DNA of 64,000 bases from Mucilaginibacter saanensis (lineage in GTDB: Bacteria > Bacteroidota > Bacteroidia > Sphingobacteriales > Sphingobacteriaceae): assembly GCF_014200575.1 (NCBI RefSeq), contig NZ_JACHBZ010000005.1, positions 261,138-325,137 of the forward strand, in the 5' to 3' direction. Positions 17,329 through 26,057 of this stretch are shown here, one piece after another. A program made the position numbers and the translations under genes. A model generated the notes under the pieces. The model was not told where the DNA came from. It saw only the letters and a program-made list of their open reading frames with translations, and did not search any database. Positions within the stretch are counted from its first letter, which is position 1. Each line of letters opens with the position of its first letter.

Positions 17329-18450
17329 ATAATTTATTACCTGTTCTTCAATTTCGGCAGGAATATCGCGCCAGTCGTATTTTTGGGTGCGCAGCTGGGG
17401 TTCAAAACCGGCCTCAATAATTGATTCCTGGATGCCTTTGGCTGTAAACCTGTGCGGTGCACCGGCAGCCGATACTACGTTTTCCTCAATCATAATAGAG
17501 CCAAAATCATTGGCCCCGGCATGTAAGCACAACTGGGCCACCTGTTTACCCACCGTTAGCCATGATGCCTGTATATTTTTCACGTTGGGCAGCATAATGC
17601 GGCTCAATGCTATCATACGGATGTATTCGTCGCCGGTTACGTTGTTGGTAATGCCCCTCACTTTACGCAGCAGGGTACCATCGTCCTGAAAAGGCCATGG
17701 TATAAAGGCCACAAAGCCGTGATGCCCTTCGGGTTTTTCTGACTGAACTTCCCTTATCCAAACCAGGTGCTCAAAACGCTCTTCAATGGTTTCAATATGC
17801 CCAAACATCATGGTGGCCGATGTTGGCAGGTTAAGCTGGTGCGCTGCACGCATAACATCCAGCCACTCTTTACCGCCACATTTACCTTTTGATATGAGGC
17901 GACGCACACGGTCGTTCAGAATCTCGGCACCTGCACCGGGTAATGAATCCAAGCCGGCTTGCTGCATGGCCCTCAGCACATCAATATGGGTCATGCCCTC
18001 CAATTTGGCTACGTGCGCAATTTCCGGCGGACCTAACGAATGCAGTTTTAACTTCGGATACAGCTGTTTCAGTTCCCTAAATAAATCGGTATAGAACTGC
18101 AATCCCAGATCGGGGTGGTGCCCGCCCTGTAGCAGCAACTGGTCGCCGCCGTAACGGAAAGTTTCCTCTATTTTCTTTTTATAGGTTTCAATATCAGTGA
18201 TATAGCTATCCTCATGGCCGGGCCTGCGGAAAAAGTTACAGAACTTGCAATTGGCTATACAAACATTGGTAGTATTAACATTACGATCAATCTGCCAGGT
18301 AACTTTGCCATGCGGAACCTGCTTTTTACGCAGTTCGTTGGCCGTGTACATGAGGTCGGCAGTGGATGCATTGTTATATAGGAAAACGCCCTCATCCTGG
18401 GTTAAAAAATCAAACCGCAAAGCGCGTTGCAACAGATCGGCTGTGTTCAT
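17326..18450 (-). CDS. mqnC: Cyclic dehypoxanthine futalosine synthase MqnC
   Basis: Radical SAM enzyme of the futalosine menaquinone pathway that cyclises dehypoxanthine futalosine. The 374-residue length fits. The cluster motif is CIANCKFC (Cys64, 68 and 71). The GAGAEILNDRVR segment distinguishes MqnC from the related MqnE. Other mqn genes are not in the window. A TATCTTTG promoter element lies 5 bases before the ATG. Confidence 0.93.
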   Translation of the reverse strand: MNTADLLQRALRFDFLTQDEGVFLYNNASTADLMYTANELRKKQVPHGKVTWQIDRNVNTTNVCIANCKFCNFFRRPGHEDSYITDIETYKKKIEETFRYGGDQLLLQGGHHPDLGLQFYTDLFRELKQLYPKLKLHSLGPPEIAHVAKLEGMTHIDVLRAMQQAGLDSLPGAGAEILNDRVRRLISKGKCGGKEWLDVMRAAHQLNLPTSATMMFGHIETIEERFEHLVWIREVQSEKPEGHHGFVAFIPWPFQDDGTLLRKVRGITNNVTGDEYIRMIALSRIMLPNVKNIQASWLTVGKQVAQLCLHAGANDFGSIMIEENVVSAAGAPHRFTAKGIQESIIEAGFEPQLRTQKYDWRDIPAEIEEQVINY

Positions 18451-19082
18451 TTAACAAAGATAAAGCTTTAGGTTATTAATAGTTTAATATAGCCCGCAAG
18501 ATTGACAAATTAATGAAAGAACGATTTTCCGGAAAGCTGCATTTTAAAAATTCCGGATTTTCGGACAGATATTTCCGCCCACCCTGGACGAAAACTTTTT
18601 AAACCTATTATTTTGATATAAAACCATTCAAAAACTATTGAAAATCACCCTAAAAACATTGAAATATGATGAAAACTTACCGGTTTTGATGCTTTTTGTT
18701 GCGTTTTTGATGGGTTTTGAGAGCTTTAAAAAGTATTAAGATATTGATAGATAAAAGATTACATACCGGTTGGTCGGTTTTTGAGCTTTTGGGTGCTGAA
18801 CCAAACAGCCCGGCGTTTCTGATTATAAGAACGCCGGGCTGCTACTGGTATAAATATACCGAAAATTTTTGGAATAGTTGTAAAGTGGGAGTGGGTTAAT
18901 TATGTGATAATTAAACTGTGGACTTTGAATTCCGCAGAGCTTATTGAACCATCCCACCGCTTGTCATTCGGAACGAAGGATCTATTTTGGGTCATGCATA
19001 ATTGTTAATAGATCCTTCACTCCGTTCAGGATGACAAGGAGGATATTTTCCGAGCCAAAGGCGCATCTACTTCTGCGAAGAG
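18451..19082. other. Intergenic region: mqnC promoter, lone hairpin and a repeat
   Basis: No convincing gene. It holds the candidate -7 element of mqnC at 18455-18462 (TATCTTTG, minus strand). An isolated perfect 12-bp GC-rich stem lies at 18806-18841 (CAGCCCGGCGTT with AACGCCGGGCTG) without a T-run. A dispersed inverted repeat lies at 18960-19040 (TCATTCGGAACGAAGGATC...TTCACTCCGTTCAGGATGAC). The hairpin has no gene ending beside it. Confidence 0.6.
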
Positions 19083-19589
19083 CTATTCTGTTTCCAGTTG
19101 GAGAATCACTTTCCTTTCTCCATTATTATAATAGCCAATTCTTACATACAAATTTGATTTGATAACTCCTCCGTGGGATGCAGCATTGTTATATCCGCCA
19201 ATTCCTATTTGTTGATAATCTGAAAAAACAAATCCAACACCATTGACCTCAAATGTCTCATCTGCGTGCCCTTCATACGGCATAGAACAATATTTCATAA
19301 CTCTCCCCTCAACAAACAAAAGGTCTTTACTATTATATATTTCACGGTTTTCTATATAGCTTTTAGTTGAGAGCCATGCTACCAATAAAAATATGGCTCC
19401 TGTAGTCATAATCCCTATTATTGTAACGCCATCATTATTCTTTTGAAAAAAAATGAAAAAAAGTATGACGCAGACAAAGGCAATCCCAAGTAAAACAAGC
19501 ATTAACAAGTTCGGAATAGCCTCTGTAACGCGATAAACTAAATGCAAATGAGGGATTTTTTCCCTTAACCGCCACGCGTGCACCAGCAA
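19083..19589 (-). CDS. Membrane-anchored hypothetical protein (DUF3592-like)
   Basis: Up to 168 residues. Two hydrophobic segments (about 28-50 and 56-74) are followed by a soluble domain with LFVEGRVMKY and a later SNLYVRIGYYNNGERKVIL, a pattern that recalls DUF3592 membrane proteins; this is a weak assignment. The start is uncertain: the first ATG borders a dispersed repeat at 19610-19715 and a later ATG near 19502 would begin at the first membrane segment. It stands alone between repeat-rich gaps. Confidence 0.5.
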   Translation of the reverse strand: MLVHAWRLREKIPHLHLVYRVTEAIPNLLMLVLLGIAFVCVILFFIFFQKNNDGVTIIGIMTTGAIFLLVAWLSTKSYIENREIYNSKDLLFVEGRVMKYCSMPYEGHADETFEVNGVGFVFSDYQQIGIGGYNNAASHGGVIKSNLYVRIGYYNNGERKVILQLETE

Positions 19590-19609
19590 GGGTCTTTAAT
19601 ATACGTTGG

Positions 19610-19715
19610 CCCCTCCGCGCGTCATCGCGAGCGAAGCGCGGCAACCGCGAACTATAAAAAGCTGTTCTGCGTAGTTCGCGATTGCTTCGTCGTACCTCCT
19701 CGCAATGACATGGTT
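19610..19715. repeat. GCGAAGCGCGG...CTCGCAATGACAT dispersed repeat
   Basis: An inverted repeat: CGCGAGCGAAGCGCGGCAACC and GCGAACTATAAAAAGC on the left are complemented in part by GCGTAGTTCGCGATTGCTTCG on the right. A common kind of intergenic repeat in Bacteroidota. It shares its CGCAATGACAT end with the hairpin at 13165-13202. Confidence 0.6.
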
Positions 19716-19742
19716 TATTAATTTCTTCTGTCACCTCCCCTG

Positions 19743-19758
19743 CTGTACACGTGTACAG
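19743..19758. promoter_or_regulatory. Perfect 16-bp palindrome CTGTACACGTGTACAG
   Basis: A perfect palindrome 25 bases beyond the stop of the M1 peptidase gene and about 150 bases before the small membrane protein gene. It lacks a loop, so it looks more like a protein-binding site than a terminator. The role is unknown. Confidence 0.4.
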
Positions 19759-19783
19759 GGTTTGCTTTATCAGGGTGGATTTT

Positions 19784-21775
19784 TTATTTCACCTTTAGTG
19801 TGTTATTCTTTCTGTCCAGATCGGGGAGGGCGTTGTCCGGGTCAATGGTTACGCTTTCTGCTTCCTGGGTTGTGGGCAGGGTAAGGGTGATCTGTTTGTT
19901 TTGCAGCCAGGTTTCAACGGGCAGGTAGGTGCGTTTTTTACTGCCGTCCTTATACTTTACTTCAATGGTGAAAGGCATGGGCAGTTTTTCTTTATTTACC
20001 ACGGTGATGCTGACACCTTTTGCTCCTTTATCATCAACCTGTTTGGCGTCAATGAGGGCAAGATCAAGTGTCCAGTTGTTGTAGAACCAGCCTTTCCAAA
20101 ACCAGCTCAGGTCCTCGCCGGCGGCACTTTCTATCGATCTGAAAAAGTCATCGGGCTGCGGGTGTTTGTAGGCCCACTGGTGTATGTAATTACGGAAAGC
20201 ATAATCAAAGCGGTCTTTCCCCAAAATTTGTTCGCGCAGTAAAACCAGGCCAAAGGCAGGTTTATAGTACGTGAACGGATGGCGGTATTTTTCGCTGATG
20301 GCGTCAGGAGCGGTCATAATAGTTGGCGAACCCGGGTCTGTCATGAAGGGGATGATCTCATCGGCAGGGTTACCGCCATGTTCGGCATACTCGCTGTCGC
20401 GTTTCGGCGCAAACTCGCCCTTGTTAAAGGCGTCAGAGGCATATATGTCAATAAAGGTATTCAGGCCTTCATCCATCCAGGCAAAACGGCGCTCGTCAGA
20501 TCCTACTATCATCGGGAACCAGTTGTGCCCAATTTCATGTGCGGTTACCCAGTATAGCACAGCGCCTTTATCGGTAATACCGTCAAACACAATGCCCGGA
20601 TACTCCATACCGCCGGCTATACCGGCCTCGTTAACGGCAACGGGATAGGGGTAAACAAACCATTTTTCAGAAAAGTATTCGATTGATTTTTTCAGATACT
20701 CGGTTGCACGACCCCAGGCATCATTGCCATAGCTTTCGGCAGGGTACACGCTCATGGCCAATGATTTTTTACCGCCGGGGAGGTTTACCCGTGCAGCATC
20801 CCATATAAAGGCTTTTGACGCGCCAAACGCCACATCGCGGGTGTTGAGCATTTTAAAGTGCCAGGTAAGCGTACCCTTTTGCGCCGGGCGACTGGCAGGG
20901 TCGTTCACCTCCGCCAGATCGCGGATCATAACGGTTTTGTCACTGCTGCGGGCGGCATCAAGACGTGCAATTTGCTTGGCGGTAAGCACCTCTTTAGGAT
21001 TCTGTAACTCGCCCGATCCGGCTACTATCATATCCCATGGAACGGTTACGCTGTAGTCAATGTCGCCATAGTCTAAATAAAACTCACCGCTGCCCAAAAA
21101 TGGCAGGGTATCCCATCCGCGACTATCATCATAAACGCACATCCGCGGAAACCATTGGGCAATTTCATAAATCTTGCCATTTTTGGTATCGGTATAATCT
21201 GTACGCCCGCCAAAAGCGCCGGGGATGCTGTAATGGTATTTGATTTTTAAACGTACCGTGCCCTTGTTAGGTAAAACGGCGCCCGGCAGGCGTACCTGCA
21301 TGCGGGTATCGGTGATTACAAAGGGCACCTGTTTAACAACGCCGCCTTGCTCCACTGCAACAGATTCAATCTGATAGCCATCGGTATGGTCCTTTAAGGC
21401 CGGGGCGGCGCCGGTAACAAAGTTGGAGCGGGCATCTTTTTTGTAAGTGTTTTGATCAAGCTGCAGCCACAGGTATTGCAGTTGGTCGGGACTGTTGTTG
21501 GTATAGTCAATAATTTCGGTACCGCTTATGGTTTTGCTAAGGGTATCCAGCTTTACATTTAGGGTATAACTGGCACGGTTTTGCCAGTATTTTGGTCCCG
21601 GGTTGCCGTTAGCTGCATGAAAGTCATTCCCTTTTTCGCTATAGAACTGCGGCGAAAATGCCGCTGCAGGATTGTAGTTTGAAGTGGTATCGTCGGGATT
21701 AATCTTGCCTTTTTGAGCTTGCACATGCAGTGCCAAAACAGCAAGTAACCCCAGGCTGGTAAATTTTAATTTCAT
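19784..21775 (-). CDS. Secreted M1 family metallopeptidase
   Basis: A 663-residue zinc aminopeptidase-like protein with an N-terminal signal peptide ([20 protein letters not shown]). The catalytic HEIGH lies at 413-417 and the third zinc ligand at Glu436 in WMDEGLN. The exopeptidase motif appears as GGMEYPG (about 388-394) in place of the classic GAMEN. This is the form common in Bacteroidota periplasmic M1 proteins, so peptide trimming in the periplasm is likely. The start is a clear ATG. It is a single-gene unit. Confidence 0.92.
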   Translation of the reverse strand: MKLKFTSLGLLAVLALHVQAQKGKINPDDTTSNYNPAAAFSPQFYSEKGNDFHAANGNPGPKYWQNRASYTLNVKLDTLSKTISGTEIIDYTNNSPDQLQYLWLQLDQNTYKKDARSNFVTGAAPALKDHTDGYQIESVAVEQGGVVKQVPFVITDTRMQVRLPGAVLPNKGTVRLKIKYHYSIPGAFGGRTDYTDTKNGKIYEIAQWFPRMCVYDDSRGWDTLPFLGSGEFYLDYGDIDYSVTVPWDMIVAGSGELQNPKEVLTAKQIARLDAARSSDKTVMIRDLAEVNDPASRPAQKGTLTWHFKMLNTRDVAFGASKAFIWDAARVNLPGGKKSLAMSVYPAESYGNDAWGRATEYLKKSIEYFSEKWFVYPYPVAVNEAGIAGGMEYPGIVFDGITDKGAVLYWVTAHEIGHNWFPMIVGSDERRFAWMDEGLNTFIDIYASDAFNKGEFAPKRDSEYAEHGGNPADEIIPFMTDPGSPTIMTAPDAISEKYRHPFTYYKPAFGLVLLREQILGKDRFDYAFRNYIHQWAYKHPQPDDFFRSIESAAGEDLSWFWKGWFYNNWTLDLALIDAKQVDDKGAKGVSITVVNKEKLPMPFTIEVKYKDGSKKRTYLPVETWLQNKQITLTLPTTQEAESVTIDPDNALPDLDRKNNTLKVK

Positions 21776-21860
21776 ATAGCGTATTTAAGCTCCCAATATA
21801 CAAAGGATGACTGTAAAATTTGCGGGAGTTTTAAAATGATGACAGCTGGTTGAAGCTATA

Positions 21861-22357
21861 GGTCGGCGAAGACTCACCCGATCTTCGCTGCGCTGGATCA
21901 CCCTCTATACGGCTTTGCCGTAAAGAGGGTTTGTTGGAGTCGGAGGGATAATGTTGTGTAGGTCGGCGAAGACTCACCCGATCTTCGCTGCGCTGGATCA
22001 CCCTCTCTACGGCTTTGCCGTAAAGAGGCTTTGTTGGAGTCGGAGGGATAATGTTGTGTAGGTCGGCGAAGACTCACCCGATCTTCGCTGCGCTGGATCA
22101 CCCTCTCTACGGCTTTGCCGTAAAGAGGCTTTGTTGGAGTCGGAGGGATAATGTTGTGTAGGTCGGCGAAGACTCACCCGATCTTCGCTGCGCTGGATCA
22201 CCCTCTATACGGCAAAGCCGTAGAGAGGGTTTGGAAGTCGGAAGGATAATGATGTGTAGGTCGGAGAAGACTCACCCGATCTTCGCTGCGCTGGATCACC
22301 CTCTCTACGACTTTGCCGTAAAGAGGTTTTTGGGAGAAAGAATAATGCCAAAAAGTG
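21861..22357. repeat. Five-copy tandem array of a 100-bp REP-like unit
   Basis: Direct copies start at 21861, 21961, 22061, 22161 and 22259 (periods 100, 100, 100 and 98). Each contains ACTCACCCGATCTTCGCTGC, GGATCACCCTCT and a CTACGGCTTTGCCGTAAAGAGG hairpin. The fourth copy has the hairpin loop inverted (GGCAAAGCCG in place of GGCTTTGCCG). Open frames across it are by-products of the repeat. It lies 5' of a DUF559 nuclease gene whose flanks carry the same unit. Confidence 0.9.
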
Positions 22358-22375
22358 CCAAAAAAGGAAAAGTAT

Positions 22376-22442
22376 GCAACCCTCTTTGCACCGAAGGTAT
22401 AGAGAGGGCCGGCGAGCGAAGCGATGCCGGGGGGGAGTCGTT
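22376..22442 (+). repeat. REP-like repeat at the 3' side of the DUF559 gene
   Basis: CCCTCTTTGCACCGAAGG...AGAGAGGG hairpin, then CGGCGAGCGAAGCGATGCCG and a GGGGGGGAGTC tail that abuts the DUF559 stop codon at 22443. It is in inverted orientation to the copy at 22840-22900 on the other side of the gene. Confidence 0.75.
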
Positions 22443-22805
22443 TTAGACTAATAGTATTTTCTTTATTGAATTTAGCACATGATCTATATCATTCAGAATT
22501 ATTTCATTCTCAAATCTCAGTATTTGCAAGCCTAATGCAAGCATAACTTCATCCCTGTTTTTATCATAATCTTTTTTAAATTGATGGATAGGGCCGTCAG
22601 CTTCAATTACCAATTTTGCTTCAGCACAATAAAAATCGGGGATGTAATAAATGTTTCTTCCTAAAATTGACTGTATATAAATGGGGTGTTGCCGAAGAAA
22701 CTTCATTCCCTGGAGTTTTCTATTTCTAAGATTCTGCCATAGAATGCTCTCCGCTTTGGTTTCACGGCGTCTTAATTCACGACATAGTTCTGTTATAGAT
22801 GTCAT
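22443..22805 (-). CDS. DUF559 (Vsr-like) endonuclease-domain protein
   Basis: A 120-residue protein of the DUF559 group, related in fold to the very-short-patch repair endonuclease. An N-terminal RRRETKAESILWQNLRNRKL helix and MKFLRQHPI are followed by the probable active site IPDFYC...KLVIEADG..H (Asp, Glu and His about residues 57-73). No substrate is known for free-standing members. It is bracketed by inverted REP-like repeats (22376-22442 and 22840-22900), and a second DUF559 gene at 39608-39970 is also bracketed by repeats. This suggests it travels with, or acts on, them (inference). Confidence 0.85.
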   Translation of the reverse strand: MTSITELCRELRRRETKAESILWQNLRNRKLQGMKFLRQHPIYIQSILGRNIYYIPDFYCAEAKLVIEADGPIHQFKKDYDKNRDEVMLALGLQILRFENEIILNDIDHVLNSIKKILLV

Positions 22806-22839
22806 GTTTAAAAGTAATGAATAGTTTTAGAATTCTACT

Positions 22840-23000
22840 CACCCGATCTGCGCTGCGCAGGATCACCGCCTCTACGGCTTTGCCGTAAAAAGGGTTTGGG
22901 AGAAAGAATAATGTCTAAAAAGGAAAAATATGCAACCCTCTTTGCACCGAAGGTGTAGAGAGGGTCGGCGAGCGAAGCGATGCCGGGGTGAGTCTTCAAC
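22840..23000. repeat. REP-like repeats upstream of the DUF559 gene
   Basis: A minus-oriented copy (ACTCACCCGATCTGCGCTGC to CGGCTTTGCCG, about 22840-22900), then a plus-oriented copy (22936-22998, CCCTCTTTGCACCGAAGG to GCCGGGGTGAGTC). The second is nearly identical to the copy at 22376-22442. Together with that copy they place the DUF559 gene between inverted repeats. Confidence 0.75.
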
Positions 23001-23079
23001 ACCATTCCGGCAAATGCGTTTTTTGACCCGATTTATGGAAACAACCCCGCGGATGCATCTTATCAATAAAACCTTCGTT

Positions 23080-23661
23080 ATGACACCAATTAAAAGTATC
23101 AGTATACCAACACCCTGCCACGAATCATGGCAGCAAATGACGCCTGTTGAGCATGGGCGCCATTGCCGGCAGTGCTGCAAAACGGTAACTGATTTTACGG
23201 TTATGAGCAACCAGCAGATCATCAGCCATCTTAGTAATCAAAAAAATGTTTGCGGCCGGTTTGGTGAACAACAGCTCCATAGTATCAATCATGAGCTGTA
23301 TATCGAAAATCTGTCGGCCCCCAACGGATGGAAGAAGTGGGTTATGGCCATTGGTATATTAAGTAGTACCTTGTTTTTTAAAGCGCAGGCACAAACCAAA
23401 CCAATAAAGGTGGTTCAAACACATAACAAACCAGGCAAACCTGTACGGGATACAACCATCGTTGGCGATACGGTGATATTGGGTAAGGTAGCATCGCCGG
23501 TTTGTACTGATAAAAAGATTGATTTTCAGCCCAATATTACGGAGCAGTATACCTGCGTGGAGTATGCATTGGTTGGTGCCGTATCGGTATCAAGGCCACC
23601 GTTTTTTAAACGTTTATATAACAAATTTATAAAACAGCCTGTTCATTACTTATTCAATTAA
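23080..23661 (+). CDS. Cysteine-rich-head single-pass membrane protein, unknown
   Basis: About 193 residues from the ATG at 23080. The N-terminal 60 residues carry a conserved pattern: PTPCHESWQQM, GRHCRQCCKTVTDF and NVCGRF, with five cysteines likely to bind a metal. One hydrophobic segment follows (WVMAIGILSSTLFFKA), then a proline- and threonine-rich tail that would be periplasmic. I recall this head in many Bacteroidota proteins, sometimes fused to carboxypeptidase-like domains; the function is unknown. An upstream in-frame ATG falls in repeat DNA and was rejected. Confidence 0.7.
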   Translation: MTPIKSISIPTPCHESWQQMTPVEHGRHCRQCCKTVTDFTVMSNQQIISHLSNQKNVCGRFGEQQLHSINHELYIENLSAPNGWKKWVMAIGILSSTLFFKAQAQTKPIKVVQTHNKPGKPVRDTTIVGDTVILGKVASPVCTDKKIDFQPNITEQYTCVEYALVGAVSVSRPPFFKRLYNKFIKQPVHYLFN

Positions 23662-23664
23662 GTA

Positions 23665-23790
23665 GCGCGGTCTGCGCTGTACAATCGCCTCCCCTTGCTG
23701 TCGTGCTGAACTTGTTTCAGTATCCCAAATGCAAGGTTTGCCGGGTTAAAATTGCTAATCTAATGAGGTGCCGAAACAAGTTCGGTATGA
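23665..23790. repeat. GCTGAACTTGTTTCAGTAT repeat pair
   Basis: Inverted arms GTGCTGAACTTGTTTCAGTAT and GTGCCGAAACAAGTTCGGTATGAC lie between the convergent genes at 23661 and 23804. Further copies are at 36197-36300, 38690-38790 and 63795-63816. Confidence 0.65.
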
Positions 23791-23803
23791 CTTATCAGGG
23801 GCT

Positions 23804-24730
23804 TTAATCCAGCATCTCTGCCAAAATGCCTTCTTTCAGGGAGTTGCTGCACATCAGCACCTGGTGGATGTTTAGCTTGTGCATAATAAACCGGGTGATA
23901 AGCGAGGCTGTCACAATCATATCAACCCTGACGGGGATAATGCCTTTGTTACCGGCCCTTTGCTGGTGGGTTGATTGTATGAGTTTATTGGTTAGGGTTA
24001 GCAGTCCGGCCTCGTCAAAGCTGTAGTTTTTGGTAGTTTTCAGATCAAAGGGGCGGCCTTTTTCTGTTTCAATAAGCTCTGCAAAGGTTTCAAATGCGCC
24101 TGATGAGCCAATGAGGGTTTGCGTGCCATGGCTGGCTACTGCGGCAAAAAGATCGGTCAGCGTATCTTCGAGGTACAGATTCAGCGCTTCGATAGAGGCA
24201 GGAGGAATAGGGTCTGTACGATGAAAAAGATCCATGAGGCGGGCTGCGCCAATTTCAAAGCTCTGCTTCCAGGTGATGTGACCGGTGTTGCCCAAAATAA
24301 ACTCCACGCTGCCGCCGCCAATATCCATGATGAGGGAGTTTTGGGCGGTTAAGCATCCGCTGATTTTTACACCTTGGTAAATAAAGCCTGCCTCCTGCGC
24401 ACCGTCAATGATCTCGATCTGGATACCGGTTTTTGCCTTTACCTCGTTCATGAAATCAGTGCCGTTTGATGCACTGCGCAGCGCCGATGTGGCTATGGCC
24501 CGCACTTCCTGAACCTGGTGACCGGCTATCTGCTGCTGAAACTGCTGCATGGTGCTGATGCCGCGTGCAAAGGCCTCGGGCAATATATAACCTTTGTTAA
24601 TGCCGCCTTCGCCCAGTTTTACGGCTTCATGATAGTGTACAATTTCGTGATAGTTGTGTATGGTGCCCTCGGCAATTAATAAATGGAAGGTATTGGTACC
24701 AAGATCCATCACGGCAACGCGTTTACTCAT
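23804..24730 (-). CDS. Ppx/GppA family phosphatase
   Basis: A 308-residue ASKHA-fold phosphatase acting on polyphosphate or guanosine pentaphosphate. The phosphate-1 motif is MDLGTNTFHLLIAEG near the N-terminus, and the phosphate-2 motif DIGGGSVEFILG lies about 135-147. It has the short two-domain form without the HD-like C-terminal domain of the larger Ppx enzymes. Whether it acts on polyphosphate or pppGpp is not shown by the sequence. Confidence 0.88.
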   Translation of the reverse strand: MSKRVAVMDLGTNTFHLLIAEGTIHNYHEIVHYHEAVKLGEGGINKGYILPEAFARGISTMQQFQQQIAGHQVQEVRAIATSALRSASNGTDFMNEVKAKTGIQIEIIDGAQEAGFIYQGVKISGCLTAQNSLIMDIGGGSVEFILGNTGHITWKQSFEIGAARLMDLFHRTDPIPPASIEALNLYLEDTLTDLFAAVASHGTQTLIGSSGAFETFAELIETEKGRPFDLKTTKNYSFDEAGLLTLTNKLIQSTHQQRAGNKGIIPVRVDMIVTASLITRFIMHKLNIHQVLMCSNSLKEGILAEMLD

Positions 24731-24803
24731 ACAGCTAATATAGGGCTTAATGCCGAAGGCTTAAAGTAAAAAGCTGCTTTAAAAGCCTTCGGCTTTGGAG
24801 TTG

Positions 24804-26054
24804 TTATTCTTTATAAAAAAACCATTTGCTTAATTCCTTAAAACTTACCTTTTTGCCATACATTAAAACCCCAACCCTGTAAATGCGCGCTGCTACCCAG
24901 GTGGTAAATAAAAAGCCGATGACCATGAAACCCATGGATAAAGCCAACTGCCAGTCGGGTACGCCAAATGGTATACGCACCATCATGGCTACGGGCGATG
25001 TAAAGGGAATCATGGACAGCCATACAGCCAATGTACTGTCGGGGGCCTTAAATAAAACCGATACCGACAAAATGTAAGTAAAAAATAGGGGCAGCGTTAT
25101 GGGGAACATAAACTGCTGGGTTTCGGTTTCGCTGTCAACTGCCGAGCCTACTGCCGCAAATAAGGCGCTGTATAATAAGTATCCGCTCAAAAAATAAAAC
25201 AGGAAACACCCCAGTATATAACCAAACGGGATGGTTTGCAACACCGCCAATATACTCATCATAGAGCCCTGCGGCGAGTTAAAGGCCTGCCCGGCTATTT
25301 TGGTTGATATAATGGATAAAATTATCCAGGCGCCAAACTGTGTTAAACCCACCAGGCCCACACCAATTATTTTGCCCAGCATCAGCTGGAATGGTTTAAC
25401 CGATGATATGATGACTTCAATAATACGACTTGTTTTTTCCTCGATAACACCGCGCATTACCTGTGCACCATAGATAAACAGCGACAGGTATATTAATATG
25501 GCACAGGCAATTCCTATCCCCATGTTGGCGCCAACGTTGGCATTTTTAGCACCGGTATCGGTAATTTCGACCGCGTTTACTGATATATCACTTTTGATGG
25601 AATGCAGTATAACCGGGTCAATATGATGTTGCATCATACTGTGGTTAATAGCAATCTCATTCATTTGCTTTTCAATTTCGCCGGTAACAATTAGCGAGGG
25701 TTTCTTTTTTGAAAATATTTTTACGCTGTCCTTCTTCGTATAATCAGCAGGGATGGACAGGATCAGGAGGCTCTCGTCATTTTTGGTATTAGCCTTCAGC
25801 GTTTCAAGCGGTTGGGTGGCTATCTTAAATTTAATGTTTTCGGCCTGGTGAAATTTGGTGTCAAAAAGGGTGCTTTTGTCAACCACGTTAACTATCTGTT
25901 CGGTCTTGAGCTTGTCGCTGTCTTTGGCTACCATGGCAATCACAAAACCCATAGCCAGTATCAGCCCCGGTACTAAAAAAATCATGACTATGAATGCCTT
26001 TTTTCTGACCCTGGTCAGGTACTCGCGCTGTATAATGAGTAAAACTTTGTTCAT
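24804..26054 (-). CDS. ABC-2 type transporter permease (NatB-like)
   Basis: A 416-residue permease. One N-terminal membrane helix (about 20-42) is followed by a large extracytoplasmic domain (about 45-175) and then five to six helices, the layout of NatB/YhaP-type exporters. It starts 3 bases after the stop of the ATPase gene, so the two form one transporter. Related systems export sodium or peptides, but the substrate here is open. Confidence 0.88.
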   Translation of the reverse strand: MNKVLLIIQREYLTRVRKKAFIVMIFLVPGLILAMGFVIAMVAKDSDKLKTEQIVNVVDKSTLFDTKFHQAENIKFKIATQPLETLKANTKNDESLLILSIPADYTKKDSVKIFSKKKPSLIVTGEIEKQMNEIAINHSMMQHHIDPVILHSIKSDISVNAVEITDTGAKNANVGANMGIGIACAILIYLSLFIYGAQVMRGVIEEKTSRIIEVIISSVKPFQLMLGKIIGVGLVGLTQFGAWIILSIISTKIAGQAFNSPQGSMMSILAVLQTIPFGYILGCFLFYFLSGYLLYSALFAAVGSAVDSETETQQFMFPITLPLFFTYILSVSVLFKAPDSTLAVWLSMIPFTSPVAMMVRIPFGVPDWQLALSMGFMVIGFLFTTWVAARIYRVGVLMYGKKVSFKELSKWFFYKE

Positions 26055-26057
26055 GGT

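Noticed and set aside
21898..22201. Open frames of 60-70 residues on the minus strand in the 100-bp array
   Set aside because: They repeat the same peptide because they read through the repeat; no start signal or family match.
21861..22357. CRISPR-like array
   Set aside because: The whole 100-bp unit is repeated; there are no unique spacers, and no cas genes are near.
22930..23079. A 50-codon upstream extension of the cysteine-rich membrane protein
   Set aside because: It consists of REP-like repeat sequence; the conserved head begins at 23080.
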